From contig NZ_JACJPI010000058.1 of NCBI RefSeq assembly GCF_014695975.1, positions 664,462 to 728,461 of the forward strand: a stretch of DNA of 64,000 nucleotides, written 5' to 3'. This stretch comes from Leptolyngbya sp. FACHB-321 (GTDB lineage Bacteria > Cyanobacteriota > Cyanobacteriia > Leptolyngbyales > Leptolyngbyaceae). The notes under the pieces were generated by a model that saw nothing but the letters and a program-made list of their open reading frames with translations, was not told the DNA's origin and ran no database searches. The translations under genes were made by a program, and so were the position numbers. Every line of letters starts with the position of its first letter. Position 1 is the first letter of the stretch. Shown here one piece after another: positions 18,582-28,076 of the stretch.

Positions 18582-19607
18582 ATGACTGCACCAGCCAAAC
18601 AAAAGACTGCCTTACCCTCAGCGCTCATCATTCGATTGGGTCGCTTCGTCTGGACGACACTCTGGCACTTGATGATGTCTCGCTTAGCACCACGTGATGC
18701 CTCAGGAGCCTATACTCGTCCAGCTAGTACCTTTAGAGGCAGCATCAGCAGTGAGCCTGGAGCGTCGTACCCACCCGCAGCACAGCGGTACCGTCTTTAT
18801 GTTGGCTGGGGTTGTCCTTGGGCACATCGCACACTGGTGGTTCGCGCACTCAAGGGGTTGGAAGCTGCCATACCCATCACTATCGTTTCACCGTCGCCCG
18901 AAGCAGGCGGCTGGGTACTGGATGAACCGGAAGCAGACTGCTGGACTTTGGCTGATCTGTACCGCAAAGCTGCACCCGGTTACTCTGGGCGATCTACTGT
19001 GCCTGTGCTCTGGGATGACGAGACACAGACGATCGTCAATAACGAAAGCGCTGACATCATTGTTATCCTTAATGCTGAGTTTAATGCCTTCGCTCAGCAG
19101 CCTGACCTCGACTTATATCCAGAGCAGCTCAAGGCAACTGTTGATCAGTGGAATGAGAAAATTTACCATGCCGTAAACAATGGGGTTTACCGTTGTGGCT
19201 TTGCACAAACGCAAGCGGCGTACGACACGGCTTGCAACGAGCTGTTTACCGAACTCGACGAAATTGACACGGTTTTGAAAACTCAGCAGTATTTATGTGG
19301 CAGCAGCTTGACCCTGGCAGATGTACGGCTTTTCACCACGCTTTACCGCTTCGATTTGGTTTATTACGGACTCTTCAAGTGCAATCGCCGCCGTATTCAG
19401 GATTATCAGTACTTGGGAGCCTACCTGCAAGAGTTGTACCAACTGCCCGGCGTTGCTAGTACGTGTGACCTGGAAACGGTGAAGCGAGACTATTACGGCA
19501 ACTTATTTCCGCTTAATCCCGGTGCCATTATACCAAGCGGTCCCGATCTAAGTTATCTAACGGCACCCCATCACCGCACTGCTTTATTTGCTACCAGCAA
19601 CGGGTAA
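18582..19607 (+). CDS. glutathionyl-hydroquinone reductase (Xi-class GST)
   Basis: A 341-residue glutathione transferase of the ECM4/YqjG type, which reduces glutathionyl-hydroquinones through an active Cys. The catalytic motif is GWGCPWAHRT with Cys78. The C-terminal helical domain holds LCGSSLTLADVRLFTTLYRFD, typical of this class. ATG at 18582 is chosen; an upstream in-frame start at 18483 would add 33 residues with no homology. No signal peptide, so cytoplasmic. It is convergent with acnB. Confidence 0.9.
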   Translation: MTAPAKQKTALPSALIIRLGRFVWTTLWHLMMSRLAPRDASGAYTRPASTFRGSISSEPGASYPPAAQRYRLYVGWGCPWAHRTLVVRALKGLEAAIPITIVSPSPEAGGWVLDEPEADCWTLADLYRKAAPGYSGRSTVPVLWDDETQTIVNNESADIIVILNAEFNAFAQQPDLDLYPEQLKATVDQWNEKIYHAVNNGVYRCGFAQTQAAYDTACNELFTELDEIDTVLKTQQYLCGSSLTLADVRLFTTLYRFDLVYYGLFKCNRRRIQDYQYLGAYLQELYQLPGVASTCDLETVKRDYYGNLFPLNPGAIIPSGPDLSYLTAPHHRTALFATSNG

Positions 19608-19753
19608 GACCACTCGTTATTCTCCTTTGCGATCGCCTTCAAGTACACCTTTGCTATAGTTTGAATCGCTTCACCAACCTCTGCCTTATCTGAACGGCGC
19701 TTAAGGCACTGTCCTAGTGCATGGTGGGTGAAGCGACTTTTTTTCAGAGCCAC
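19571..19753 (-). CDS. possible 60-residue ORF downstream of acnB
   Basis: A basic 60-residue frame that starts 18 bp after the acnB stop on the same strand and overlaps the end of the convergent reductase gene by 37 bp. SRFTHHALGQCLKRR vaguely resembles the start of DUF4258-type proteins, but the rest does not follow. It may be a decayed gene or chance. Confidence 0.2.
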   Translation of the reverse strand: MALKKSRFTHHALGQCLKRRSDKAEVGEAIQTIAKVYLKAIAKENNEWSYPLLVANKAVR

Positions 19754-19771
19754 GTTCCGGCTTTATTTGCC

Positions 19772-22384
19772 TTACCGGGCAGCGGCGGTTGGCATTCCCA
19801 GGATGTCTTCGATGCGGGGCATCTCGTCAAGTGGAATCACGCGCCCTTCATCTTCAAAGTTGGCAATCTGGTCGAAGTTGAGATAACGGTAGAGTTCTGC
19901 GGCAAAGGGATCAATCTTTTTAGTGACGATCGCCATATATTCTTTCACCGTGGGAATCTTGCCCAACAGCGCACAGACGGCTGCCAGTTCTGCCGAGCCA
20001 AGGTAGACCTGAGCACCCTTACCCATACGATTGTTGAAGTTGCGTGTCGAGGTCGAGAAGACCGTCGTACCATCTGCCACCCGTGCTTGATTGCCCATGC
20101 AGAGCGAACACCCTGGCATTTCGGTTCTGGCTCCGGCAGCGGCAAAGATGCCATATATGCCTTCTTCGCGCAGTTGTTTTTCGTCCATGCGGGTGGGGGG
20201 ACAGATCCAAAGGCGCACTTTTACGGGACCGGCACCATCCAGAATTTTGGCAGCGGCGCGGTAATGCCCAATGTTGGTCATGCAGGAGCCAATGAACACC
20301 TCATGAACGGGATCGCCTGCACATTCAGACATCAGCTTCACGTTATCAGGGTCGTTAGGAGCCGCGACGATCGGTTCGGTCACCTGATCTAGATCAACTT
20401 CAATGACTTCGGCGTACTCCGCATCAGGATCAGCAGACATCAGGCTTGGGTTCGCCAACCACTGCTCCATCTTGGCAACACGACGTAGAATCGTACGCGC
20501 ATCGCCATAGCCTCGTGCCACCATGTTTTTCAGGAGGGCTACGTTAGAACGCAAATACTCCGCTACAGTATCGGTACTCAGCTTAATCGTCGAGCCAGCG
20601 CAGGAGCGTTCTGCCGTTGCATCTGTAAGTTCAAAGGCCTGCTCTAGCTTTAAATCAGGCAATCCTTCCATCTCCATAATGCGACCGGAGAAGACGTTCT
20701 GCTTGTTCTCTTTGGAAACCGTTAACAATCCCCGTTGCATAGCAGCGTAAGGAATGGCGTTGACAATATCGCGCAGCGTCACGCCCGGTTGCAGCGTTCC
20801 TTTAAAGCGCACCAAGACAGATTCAGGCATATCCAGCGGCATGGCACCGAGGGCAGCGGCAAAGGCGACTAAACCAGAACCTGCCGGGAAAGAAATGCCT
20901 AACGGGAAACGAGTGTGAGAGTCGCCGCCTGTGCCTACCGTGTCTGGCAGCAGCATCCGGTTCAGCCAGGAGTGGATAATACCGTCACCTGGACGCAGCG
21001 CCACACCACCGCGTTCGTGCATGAAGTCAGGTAGATCTTTGTGGGTTTTGATATCAACAGGCTTGGGATAAGCGGCAGTATGACAGAAGCTCTGCATGAC
21101 TAGATCGGCGCTGAAGCCAAGACAGGCAAGCTCTTTTAGCTCGTCACGAGTCATAGGACCTGTCGTATCTTGGGAACCAACAGTGGTCATGACGGGTTCG
21201 CAAGCAGTGCCGGGACGCACACCCGGAAGCCCGGACGCTTTGCCGACCATTTTTTGCGCCAGCGTGAAACCTTTACCTGTATCGGCAGGCAGCGTTGGAC
21301 GACGGAAGAGGGGGCTGTGCTCTAACCCCATGTCGGCGCGGATCTTGTCGGTCAAGGTGCGACCGATGAGGAGAGGAATGCGCCCCCCAGCCCGGACTTC
21401 ATCCAAAATGGTGTCGGGCTTAAGCGTGAAGGTGGACACGATCGCCCCTGCCTCATTCGTGATTTCGCCTTTGTAGGGATAGATTGTAATCACATCGCCC
21501 GTTTCTAGTTGGGTAACATCGCACTCGATCGGCAACGCGCCAGAATCCTCAGCCGTATTGAAAAAGATCGGCGCGATTTTGCCGCCCAAAATGTAGCCAC
21601 CCGTGCGTTTGTTCGGTACGAAGGGAATGTCATCACCGATATGCCACAGGACGGAGTTGATAGCAGATTTGCGAGAAGAGCCTGTGCCGACCACATCCCC
21701 GACGTAAGCCACGGGGTGCCCCTTTTGTTTCAGGGCGGCGATCGTCTCTAGACTTCCTGGCTGCCGTGTCTCCAGCATTACTTGGGCATGGAGGGGAATA
21801 TCTGGGCGTGTAGTGGCGTGCGGTGCAGGCGAGAGATCATCCGTGTTGGTTTCGCCCGGTACTTTGAAAACTGTCACGGTGATCGCGGCTGCCAACTCTA
21901 GTCGGCTGGTGAACCAATCGGCATTTGCCCAGGAGTCGAGCACTTGCTTGGCGTAGGTGTTACCATTTGCCGCCAATTCTTGTACGTCATGGAACGCATC
22001 GTAGACTAGCAAAATTTTGCTCAGCGCTTTGGTCGCCGTTGCCGCAATTTCTGCATCGGGCACTTGCAGTAGCTCGATCAATGAATGGACGTTATAGCCG
22101 CCCATCATAGTGCCTAGCAGTTCAACGGCTTCCTTCGGAGACACCAGCGGACTGGTCGTTTCACCTTTGGCGATCGCGGTCAAAAAGCCTGCTTTTACAT
22201 ATGCTGCCTGATCAACACCGGGCGGTACGCGATCGCGCAACAGCGATAGCAAGAATTCTGCTTCTCCTACAGGTGGCTGCTTCAGTAATTCGCCCAATTC
22301 AGACATTTGTGCAGCACTCAAGGGCAAGGGAGGCACACCTTGAGCCGCGCGATCGACAATATGTTGGCGGTAGGATTCAAGCAT
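19772..22384 (-). CDS. acnB: bifunctional aconitase B / 2-methylisocitrate dehydratase
   Basis: Aconitate hydratase B, interconverting citrate and isocitrate in the incomplete or variant TCA cycle of cyanobacteria; cyanobacteria use the AcnB type. At 870 residues it has full length. The [4Fe-4S] ligands are Cys701 in [13 protein letters not shown] and Cys759/Cys762 in [10 protein letters not shown], with near-E. coli spacing. N-terminal helical repeats precede the swivelling domain ([18 protein letters not shown]) and the catalytic core ([11 protein letters not shown]). Start ATG at 22384. It appears monocistronic. A dispersed repeat lies upstream at 22560-22652. Confidence 0.97.
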   Translation of the reverse strand: MLESYRQHIVDRAAQGVPPLPLSAAQMSELGELLKQPPVGEAEFLLSLLRDRVPPGVDQAAYVKAGFLTAIAKGETTSPLVSPKEAVELLGTMMGGYNVHSLIELLQVPDAEIAATATKALSKILLVYDAFHDVQELAANGNTYAKQVLDSWANADWFTSRLELAAAITVTVFKVPGETNTDDLSPAPHATTRPDIPLHAQVMLETRQPGSLETIAALKQKGHPVAYVGDVVGTGSSRKSAINSVLWHIGDDIPFVPNKRTGGYILGGKIAPIFFNTAEDSGALPIECDVTQLETGDVITIYPYKGEITNEAGAIVSTFTLKPDTILDEVRAGGRIPLLIGRTLTDKIRADMGLEHSPLFRRPTLPADTGKGFTLAQKMVGKASGLPGVRPGTACEPVMTTVGSQDTTGPMTRDELKELACLGFSADLVMQSFCHTAAYPKPVDIKTHKDLPDFMHERGGVALRPGDGIIHSWLNRMLLPDTVGTGGDSHTRFPLGISFPAGSGLVAFAAALGAMPLDMPESVLVRFKGTLQPGVTLRDIVNAIPYAAMQRGLLTVSKENKQNVFSGRIMEMEGLPDLKLEQAFELTDATAERSCAGSTIKLSTDTVAEYLRSNVALLKNMVARGYGDARTILRRVAKMEQWLANPSLMSADPDAEYAEVIEVDLDQVTEPIVAAPNDPDNVKLMSECAGDPVHEVFIGSCMTNIGHYRAAAKILDGAGPVKVRLWICPPTRMDEKQLREEGIYGIFAAAGARTEMPGCSLCMGNQARVADGTTVFSTSTRNFNNRMGKGAQVYLGSAELAAVCALLGKIPTVKEYMAIVTKKIDPFAAELYRYLNFDQIANFEDEGRVIPLDEMPRIEDILGMPTAAAR

Positions 22385-22559
22385 AGTTCAAAGACTCTAC
22401 AGAGCGACAAGAATGTATGTGTAAAGGCGCAGGTTAACGTCGATCGCTTAGGTTACTCTCGCTCTGTCACTTCTGCGGTTGGGATTGATACTGACTGCAT
22501 AGAAAAGTTTACAGGACAGAGACTCCAGGCTGACTGAGAAAAGCACTTAGCAAGAAAGG

Positions 22560-22652
22560 TATAGCAGTCGAAGAGTAGGATAGACATCAACTTTGAAACT
22601 TCCTTTGAACAAGGGCTTCTCTTCATCCCTTATCCTTCATCCTTTTGCTATT
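22560..22652 (-). repeat. ~100-bp dispersed repeat, copy B (inverted)
   Basis: Reverse-oriented copy of the unit at 10655-10754: it begins TATAGCAGTCGAAGAG and ends CATCCTTTTGCTAT. The left end is intact; the right end departs from the inverted repeat by its last base or two. It fills most of the 333-bp spacer between acnB and the Rieske gene, where I see no gene. Confidence 0.8.
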
Positions 22653-22717
22653 TCAGCCTCGGTGATGGCTCTTTAGCCTTGATCTCTAGTCTATCTCTAG
22701 TGCCAAATGTCGAGCGT

Positions 22718-23695
22718 TCACGCGCCAACGGTGCCAAAGCGTAAGCCCATCTCCTGTAACCATTTGCGGTAAACAATCAGGGTGCGATCGCTATTCAGCA
22801 GCAAATCGGTTTGAGCGTAAAGCGGCAGCAATTGGGGTCGTTGTGCCTGAATGATCGGAATGTCCTGGTTCAGAATTTTTTCTTGCCATGCAATCAAGTC
22901 AGCCGCAGGCGTTTCGTAGTCATAATTGAGCGCCATCCACATCCAGAGCGTACTTTTAAGGGCAGTATGCGGTGTGACGCAGAAGAGAATCGAAAAACGA
23001 GTACCCTCTGACTCTTTCGCTAGATATGCTGTGAAGGGTCGGAGCGCACGATAGGTATAGGCAACAACATCGCCTTGACCTGTGCCATAGGGATCGGGTT
23101 GATAAACGCTTACACCCTTAGAAAGCACACCATCCGGCTCGATCGTCGTGCCATAATCCTCGATCGCTGGATAAGCAGCATCACCCAAAATGCCCTCGTG
23201 GATGAAAGGAAAGTGAGCCACATCGAGAAAGTTTTCGATCGCTCGTAAGCCGCACAGATCAAAGGCACCGTAGGGTCCACACAGCAGTTTACGGTAGGTG
23301 GAATCCTCCCATTCTGGGAAAGAGGGCACGTCCTGTTTTGGTTCACCTAACGCTACCCAAATCAGGTTATAGCGCTCTTGCACATGATAGGTCTTTACCT
23401 GAGCGCGTTTGGGGATCGTTTGCCCAGGGTGCGCTGGAATGTGGACGCATTGCCCTTCACCATTGTATGCCCAGCCATGATAGGGGCATACCAATGTACC
23501 ATCCGTCACCTGTCCGCTGGAAAGTCGCGTCCCACGATGGGCACACAAATCCTGGCAGGCATGGAGTTGGTCACTTGATCGCCATAGCACCAAATCTTCT
23601 TCTAGCAGATGGACGGGCAACAGTGCGCCTTTCTGTACATCCTCTGATCGCGCTACCGGATGCCAATCGTTGATCACAACTGGATCATTAACCAT
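22718..23695 (-). CDS. Rieske [2Fe-2S] ring-hydroxylating oxygenase, alpha-type
   Basis: A 325-residue Rieske non-heme iron oxygenase. The [2Fe-2S] ligands are Cys51-x-His53 in CAHRGTRL and Cys70-x2-His73 in CPYHGWAY. The mononuclear iron site is NFLDVAHFPFIHEG, with Asp158 as bridge and His161/His166 as ligands. It hydroxylates or demethylates an organic substrate with electrons from a reductase not seen here. It follows guanine deaminase by 14 bp on the same strand, so the two are almost surely cotranscribed. A purine substrate is therefore plausible, as for the Klebsiella HpxD-type oxygenase (inference). A chlorophyll-type substrate is the alternative. Confidence 0.88.
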   Translation of the reverse strand: MVNDPVVINDWHPVARSEDVQKGALLPVHLLEEDLVLWRSSDQLHACQDLCAHRGTRLSSGQVTDGTLVCPYHGWAYNGEGQCVHIPAHPGQTIPKRAQVKTYHVQERYNLIWVALGEPKQDVPSFPEWEDSTYRKLLCGPYGAFDLCGLRAIENFLDVAHFPFIHEGILGDAAYPAIEDYGTTIEPDGVLSKGVSVYQPDPYGTGQGDVVAYTYRALRPFTAYLAKESEGTRFSILFCVTPHTALKSTLWMWMALNYDYETPAADLIAWQEKILNQDIPIIQAQRPQLLPLYAQTDLLLNSDRTLIVYRKWLQEMGLRFGTVGA

Positions 23696-23709
23696 TCTCT
23701 CTTCCTCTG

Positions 23710-25077
23710 TTAAGCAGTAACCGGCTCATATGCCTTGTTCTTATAAGCTAGTTCGCCCATGACGTAAGTGGCATGAACCGCGCGATCGTCCCCCAGGATG
23801 ATTGTGGCGAAGGCTTGATCAGCCAGTTCAGCGAGGGACGTCGCGCTTGCCGTCGCATTACGCCGTGCCATCAAGGGCGTGGCTCTGGGGTCAAGCACTA
23901 CGAAATCAGCTTCTTTACCTGGCTCAAAATTGCCCAACGTGTCTTCCAACGACAGCGCCCTTGCCCCCCCCAATGTTGCCAAGAACAATGCCTGAAAAGA
24001 AGAGAGATTTTCCCCCCGCAGTTGCGTGACTTTGTACGCTTCACTGGCTGTCTCCAGCATCGAAAAGCTCGTACCGCCGCCAACATCTGTTCCCAAGCCG
24101 ACCTTAATCGGAGTGTCTACCGACTTCGCCTTAGTAAGGTTAAACAGCCCACTCCCTAAGAAAAGGTTAGACGTTGGGCAAAACGCGATCGCCGCTTGTG
24201 CCTCTGACAAGCGCTGAAACTCTGCCTCCGTCAGGTGGATACCATGAGCAAAGACCGATTTAGAGCCAACTAGCCCAGCGCGATCGTATACATCCAGATA
24301 GCCATCACTCTCAGGAAACAGTGATGCCACCAACGCCACTTCCTTCACAGTTTCCGAGAGGTGCGTATGCATATAAACATCAGGAAACTCTGCCAGTAGC
24401 TTACCCGCTAGTCGCAGTTGCTCATCGCTGGATGTCACGGCAAAGCGAGGCGTAATGGCATACAAAAGGCGATCGTGCTTGTGCCATTTCTCAATCAATT
24501 GCTTGCTTTCTGCATAGGCAGTTTCGGGCGTATCGGTCAAAAAATCGGGTGCATTTCGATCCATCAACACCTTGCCTGCAATCATGCGTAGGTGCCGACG
24601 ACTCGCTTCCTCAAAAAACGCATCCACTGACTGGGGATAAACCGCAGCAAACACCAGAGCCGTTGTGGTGCCATGCTTCAGCAATTCATCTAAGAAAAAA
24701 GACGCAATCTCCTGAGCATAGGCTTTGTCTTTAAACTTGCCTTCGGTGGGAAAGGTGTACTTGCTTAACCAGGTCAGCAGTTGTTCTCCAAAGGCTGCAA
24801 TCATCTCCGTTTGCGGAAAGTGAATGTGCGTATCAATAAACCCTGGCAGAATCAGCCGATCAGGATAAGTCGTCACAGAAACATCCGCATAAATCTCATG
24901 CAGATCTTCGTAAGTCCCTAATGCTTTAACTTTGCCGTCTTCTAAGACCAGCAACCCATCTGCAAAGTAACGAACGCTGTCTGCCTCAGACGCATAGAAT
25001 GGATCATCAACAAAGTCAAGAAATGCACTACGAAACGCTTTAAGAGACACGCTGATAGCCTGAATTGAATAACTCAC
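23710..25077 (-). CDS. guaD: guanine deaminase
   Basis: Zinc amidohydrolase converting guanine to xanthine and ammonia, 455 residues, cytoplasmic. GFIDTHIHFPQTEM carries His84 and His86. MHTHLSET and SVFAHGIHL give the next metal ligands, and LGTDVGGGTSFSML holds the final Asp. The segment GEQLLTWLSKYTFPTE is characteristic of guanine deaminases rather than other family members. It is first gene of a pair with the Rieske oxygenase and is divergent from hydroxyisourate hydrolase, which strongly suggests a purine-salvage or nitrogen-recovery role. Confidence 0.95.
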   Translation of the reverse strand: MSYSIQAISVSLKAFRSAFLDFVDDPFYASEADSVRYFADGLLVLEDGKVKALGTYEDLHEIYADVSVTTYPDRLILPGFIDTHIHFPQTEMIAAFGEQLLTWLSKYTFPTEGKFKDKAYAQEIASFFLDELLKHGTTTALVFAAVYPQSVDAFFEEASRRHLRMIAGKVLMDRNAPDFLTDTPETAYAESKQLIEKWHKHDRLLYAITPRFAVTSSDEQLRLAGKLLAEFPDVYMHTHLSETVKEVALVASLFPESDGYLDVYDRAGLVGSKSVFAHGIHLTEAEFQRLSEAQAAIAFCPTSNLFLGSGLFNLTKAKSVDTPIKVGLGTDVGGGTSFSMLETASEAYKVTQLRGENLSSFQALFLATLGGARALSLEDTLGNFEPGKEADFVVLDPRATPLMARRNATASATSLAELADQAFATIILGDDRAVHATYVMGELAYKNKAYEPVTA

Positions 25078-25154
25078 GGTATAGCCCTGATTTACTCATA
25101 AAATCACACCGTTTCAGCCGCTACGTATCGAAAGCAACAAAACAAGAAAATTAG

Positions 25155-25199
25155 CGCTCAGCTACCAGCGGTCAGTAGTCAGCAGCTAAAAGGCTAAAG
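25155..25199. repeat. GGTCAGTAGTCAGC-type short repeat
   Basis: A degenerate repeat (CAGCTACCAGCGGTCAGTAG...) in the guaD-uraH spacer. It shares AGCGGTCAGTAGTCAG exactly with the reverse strand near 30871-30895. Confidence 0.6.
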
Positions 25200-25258
25200 C
25201 AATCAAACGCTTCCCTGCTTCGCCCCTTACTCCCCTCACTCCTCTCCCCTCACCTCTC

Positions 25259-25618
25259 ATGACTGGCAAACTCACAACGCATGTTCTTGATACCGCTCGT
25301 GGCTGTCCGGCGGCAGGGTTGACGATCGCCCTTTGGTCGATCGAACCATCGGGTGAGAAAACCTTACTTAAAACTGTAATCACTAATGTGGATGGACGAA
25401 CTGATAGCCCTCTGCTAACCGATGGCGCACTGCAAGCGGGTGTCTATGAACTGGTCTTCGGCGTCGGAGAGTACTTTGCTCAACATCTTCAAGACTTGCC
25501 CCAGCCACCGTTCTTAAACGAGGTGCCGCTTCAATTCGGTATTGCCGATACGACGGCTCACTATCATGTGCCACTGTTGGCTTCGCCCTGGTCGTACAGC
25601 ACCTATCGGGGAAGTTAG
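25259..25618 (+). CDS. uraH: 5-hydroxyisourate hydrolase (transthyretin-like)
   Basis: Hydrolyses 5-hydroxyisourate, the product of urate oxidation, to OHCU. At 119 residues it is typical of the family. Signature pieces in order: the N-terminal HVLDTARGCPAAGL, then GVGEYF, then HYHVPLLASPWSYSTYRGS ending with the diagnostic YRGS tail. It is cytoplasmic and diverges from guaD-Rieske across about 180 bp, completing a purine-degradation cluster. Urate oxidase and OHCU decarboxylase are not in the window. Confidence 0.95.
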   Translation: MTGKLTTHVLDTARGCPAAGLTIALWSIEPSGEKTLLKTVITNVDGRTDSPLLTDGALQAGVYELVFGVGEYFAQHLQDLPQPPFLNEVPLQFGIADTTAHYHVPLLASPWSYSTYRGS

Positions 25619-25673
25619 TCGTAGGGATGTTACGTGTAGTATCTCTACTAAAAGCAAACAGCAAGTAATTACC

Positions 25674-26225
25674 ATGACTTCTGCAACGATCGACCTTTCC
25701 ACTATGGTTCCTGCTCGTATTGGCGGTTCTGTTCAAACCTATCAATGGCGTTATCAGGGGCAAGAATTTCCGATCGTTTACGAAACACAAGTTTCTGAGC
25801 TTCATGTATCGTCAGCACGTTTACACTAATGCCGCCATACTGACACCCACCTTCATCGAGCAGAAATATTAGATAACCCAGCAACCGTGTGCTCGGTTTG
25901 ACTCAACCGCCTTTGTCACTGAAGGCTTAGATCCAGCCGCTAAACGCGAAGACTTTCTTAAGCCGTTTCAAAGCTTAACAGTGCCGCTGCTAGTAGTAAT
26001 TGGTGAACAGTCGCCACCAGCTTCTAAAGCTGAAATGGAGTCTATAGCCTCGCTTGCCAACGTCCAAAGCTAGCATCTTCCTGACTCTTTAGGTTTGCAT
26101 GAGGAGTACGCCTCTGAGGTTGCTGCACTAGTGCTGCCGTTCTTACAATCAGTCGCAAAAGCTGACGCCACACGACTTGGATCGCTATGCTATAGTTGCC
26201 CTACAGGATTATCTTCGGTCGTGTA
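25674..26225 (+). pseudogene. decayed alpha/beta hydrolase
   Basis: A broken gene in two frames. The first part (25674-25829, starts MTSATIDLSTMVPARIGG) matches the N-terminus of cyanobacterial alpha/beta hydrolases up to FPIVYET. The middle, with the nucleophile elbow, is missing. The second part, in another frame from about 25897, reads FLKPFQSLTVPLLVVIGEQ, then a TAG within LANVQS*HLPDSLGLHEE, with the catalytic-His region GLHEEY. So there is at least one deletion/frameshift and one nonsense codon. It lies 55 bp after uraH. Confidence 0.8.
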
Positions 26226-26297
26226 ATTCGTTTTTGTTCATTGACAAGCGTTTCTCCGAATGTAACTCTCACACACACTGAAATTTGGAGACAATCC

Positions 26298-26621
26298 ATG
26301 TCAATTTATGTTGGTAACCTTTCGTACCAGGTTACTCAGGACGACCTTAAGCAAGCCTTTGAAGAGTACGGTACTGTTAACCGAGTTCAGCTTCCCACCG
26401 ATCGCGAAACAGGTCGTCTGCGTGGATTTGCCTTTGTAGAAATGGGCACCGAAGAAGAAGAAGCGGCTGCCATCGAAGCCCTTGATGGCGCTGAATGGAT
26501 GGGTCGCGACTTGAAAGTTAATAAAGCGAAGCCCCGTGAAGAGCGTGGTTCCTCTGGCGGTTGGGGTGGTAACAACCGTGGCGGTGGCGGCGGCGGCGGT
26601 GGCGGTGGTCGTCGCTATTAA
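26298..26621 (+). CDS. rbp: RRM-type RNA-binding protein
   Basis: A 107-residue single-RRM protein of the cyanobacterial Rbp family, which binds RNA and is often cold-induced. RNP2 is IYVGNL (3-8) and RNP1 is RGFAFVEM (about 44-51). The C-terminus is a Gly-rich tail (run of ten Gly before RRY). ATG at 26298 is chosen because GGAG precedes it by seven bases and the RRM starts at residue 2; an upstream in-frame ATG at 26196 lies in the untranslated leader. It is followed by a terminator and then rpsU, an arrangement known in Anabaena. Confidence 0.95.
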   Translation: MSIYVGNLSYQVTQDDLKQAFEEYGTVNRVQLPTDRETGRLRGFAFVEMGTEEEEAAAIEALDGAEWMGRDLKVNKAKPREERGSSGGWGGNNRGGGGGGGGGGRRY

Positions 26622-26650
26622 GACGCTACGCACAAGTTTTTGATTTCAGA

Positions 26651-26697
26651 GTCTCTGGCAGATGAAAGCAACGGCTCTGCTCTGCTAGAGACTTTTT
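26651..26697 (+). terminator. intrinsic terminator after the RRM gene
   Basis: GTCTCTGGCAGA ... TCTGCTAGAGAC forms a 12-bp stem with one mismatch, a loop of about 17 bases plus inner pairing, and then TTTTT. It ends the RRM transcript about 30 bp after the stop and probably separates it, fully or in part, from rpsU. Confidence 0.85.
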
Positions 26698-26860
26698 GTA
26701 TATGCTCCAGCTACTGAACTTCAGAAGTGCCGCTTTAGACTATGGACTAAATGACATCGCCCCGCAGGTCGAAAGCTTCTAGCCTGCAAAGCCTTTTACC
26801 TTCAGTCCCTTGTCTTAAAGTTCAGTAGCTTGCAGCGACCTGTTCAACCGGAGGACAAGC

Positions 26861-27049
26861 ATGACCCAGATCGTAGTTGGCGAAAATGAAGGCATTGAGT
26901 CTGCCCTACGACGCTTTAAGCGTCAGGTTTCTAAGGCAGGCATTTTTCAAGATATGCGAAAAAAGCGACATTTTGAAACCCCGCTAGAGAAAGAGAAGCG
27001 GAAAGCGATCGCTAAGCATAAGCAACGCAGACAGCGCTCTCGCTACTAA
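26861..27049 (+). CDS. rpsU: 30S ribosomal protein S21
   Basis: A 62-residue basic protein of the small ribosomal subunit. [20 protein letters not shown] (3-22) is the S21 signature, followed by the Lys/Arg-rich helix [22 protein letters not shown] at 26861 has an excellent Shine-Dalgarno (GGAGG at 26850-26854, six bases upstream). It lies 240 bp behind the RRM gene with a terminator between, so it may have its own promoter or be fed by read-through. Confidence 0.97.
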   Translation: MTQIVVGENEGIESALRRFKRQVSKAGIFQDMRKKRHFETPLEKEKRKAIAKHKQRRQRSRY

Positions 27050-27543
27050 AATACGTAGTTTACTGAGTGCCCCAGGCTGCAACCTGCTCCAAGCATCCCG
27101 ACTTTTTAGTTAAGATGGAGCAGGATGCTGACTCTCTCTGACTTGGTTGAAAATGGAGCCAGTATGAGGCTAGTGCAGGCGATCGTTGCCAGCTTTCACC
27201 AAGTAGCCTGAGCTAAAGTAACCTGAGCCTCTGAGGGTTAGGTTTGTGCCAGCTAACAGTACGCATTTCAGCTTTGCTTCGTGTCACAACGTTAATTTTA
27301 AATGTAGCCGTCTCCACTAGCACTAAGCCACGTTCATCTATCCCTTCATCCATTGATCAAGATGTGGCTGACCCATCTCAAGCGTGCCGTAAATTTTTTC
27401 TCAAAAAAGCGCAACAGCAAACGATCGAACGGCTAACTGTTTAGAACGATTCATCTTTCATCGTGATGCTGGCTTCGTCTGGATTAAACCAGGTTTTTCT
27501 TTTATTGATCTAGAGCAAACATTTTTAGAGGCGTAGATAGCGT
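27050..27543. other. 494-bp spacer after rpsU
   Basis: No supported gene. Two inverted repeats can be seen: CCTGCTCC (27083-27090) with GGAGCAGG (27117-27124), and ACTTGGTTGAAA (27141-27152) with TTTCACCAAGT (27196-27206). Neither is followed by a T-run, so they are not clear terminators. Confidence 0.5.
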
Positions 27544-28062
27544 GTGACTCCTGAAGCAGTGCAAATGGTTTCAAATTTGAGACGCGAGTTTTATACGCTT
27601 TTTGCTGCCGCAATGAACGTACCCGTAAAAGTAAGCGGCAGTTCGTATAACAGAAGCTCTTCTATTGCCTCCTGGGTAGACGATCATGCCCAGTTAAACT
27701 ATGTCAGCATCTATGCTTATACAGCACCGGATGAACTGTTAGTTGAACGCCCCTTCATTCTTCGGGTTTCGATTAACAAAGGCGCTGGCGGGATTACGTT
27801 TTTTAAGCGCGATCAACCGTATGAAGGGATTAATCAGGGCTGGCACTTTGAGTTAACAGTTTTACCGGAAGAACTTTTAGCATTCATACCCTGGGTTGTG
27901 AGCTTGGTAAAAGCAAAAGCAAAAGACTCTCGTTTACCATTGCAGGAACCGCCTTACCCGGTGAGCCTTAATACTGCTAGCGTGCTGCTTTCTACTGAGG
28001 CATGGTCTAAAGAAGCAGAACGGATGTCAGAACTGCCGTGTCAAGCTATACCGCAGCTTTAG
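27544..28062 (+). CDS. conserved cyanobacterial hypothetical protein
   Basis: A 172-residue soluble protein without signal or membrane segments; family not recognised. It has a mixed alpha/beta look, with strand-like stretches (LNYVSIYAYTAPDELLVERP) and a C-terminal hydrophobic helix (LLAFIPWVVSLVKAKAKD). GTG at 27544 is used; an ATG at 27565 (residue 8) is an alternative. It runs convergent to the fructosamine-kinase gene, with 14 bp between stops. Confidence 0.65.
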   Translation: MTPEAVQMVSNLRREFYTLFAAAMNVPVKVSGSSYNRSSSIASWVDDHAQLNYVSIYAYTAPDELLVERPFILRVSINKGAGGITFFKRDQPYEGINQGWHFELTVLPEELLAFIPWVVSLVKAKAKDSRLPLQEPPYPVSLNTASVLLSTEAWSKEAERMSELPCQAIPQL

Positions 28063-28076
28063 CTACCAGCTTTCTT

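Noticed and set aside
19721..20392. 223-codon plus-strand frame inside acnB
   Set aside because: Antisense to acnB with no family signature; a product of the high-GC codon pattern of the real gene.
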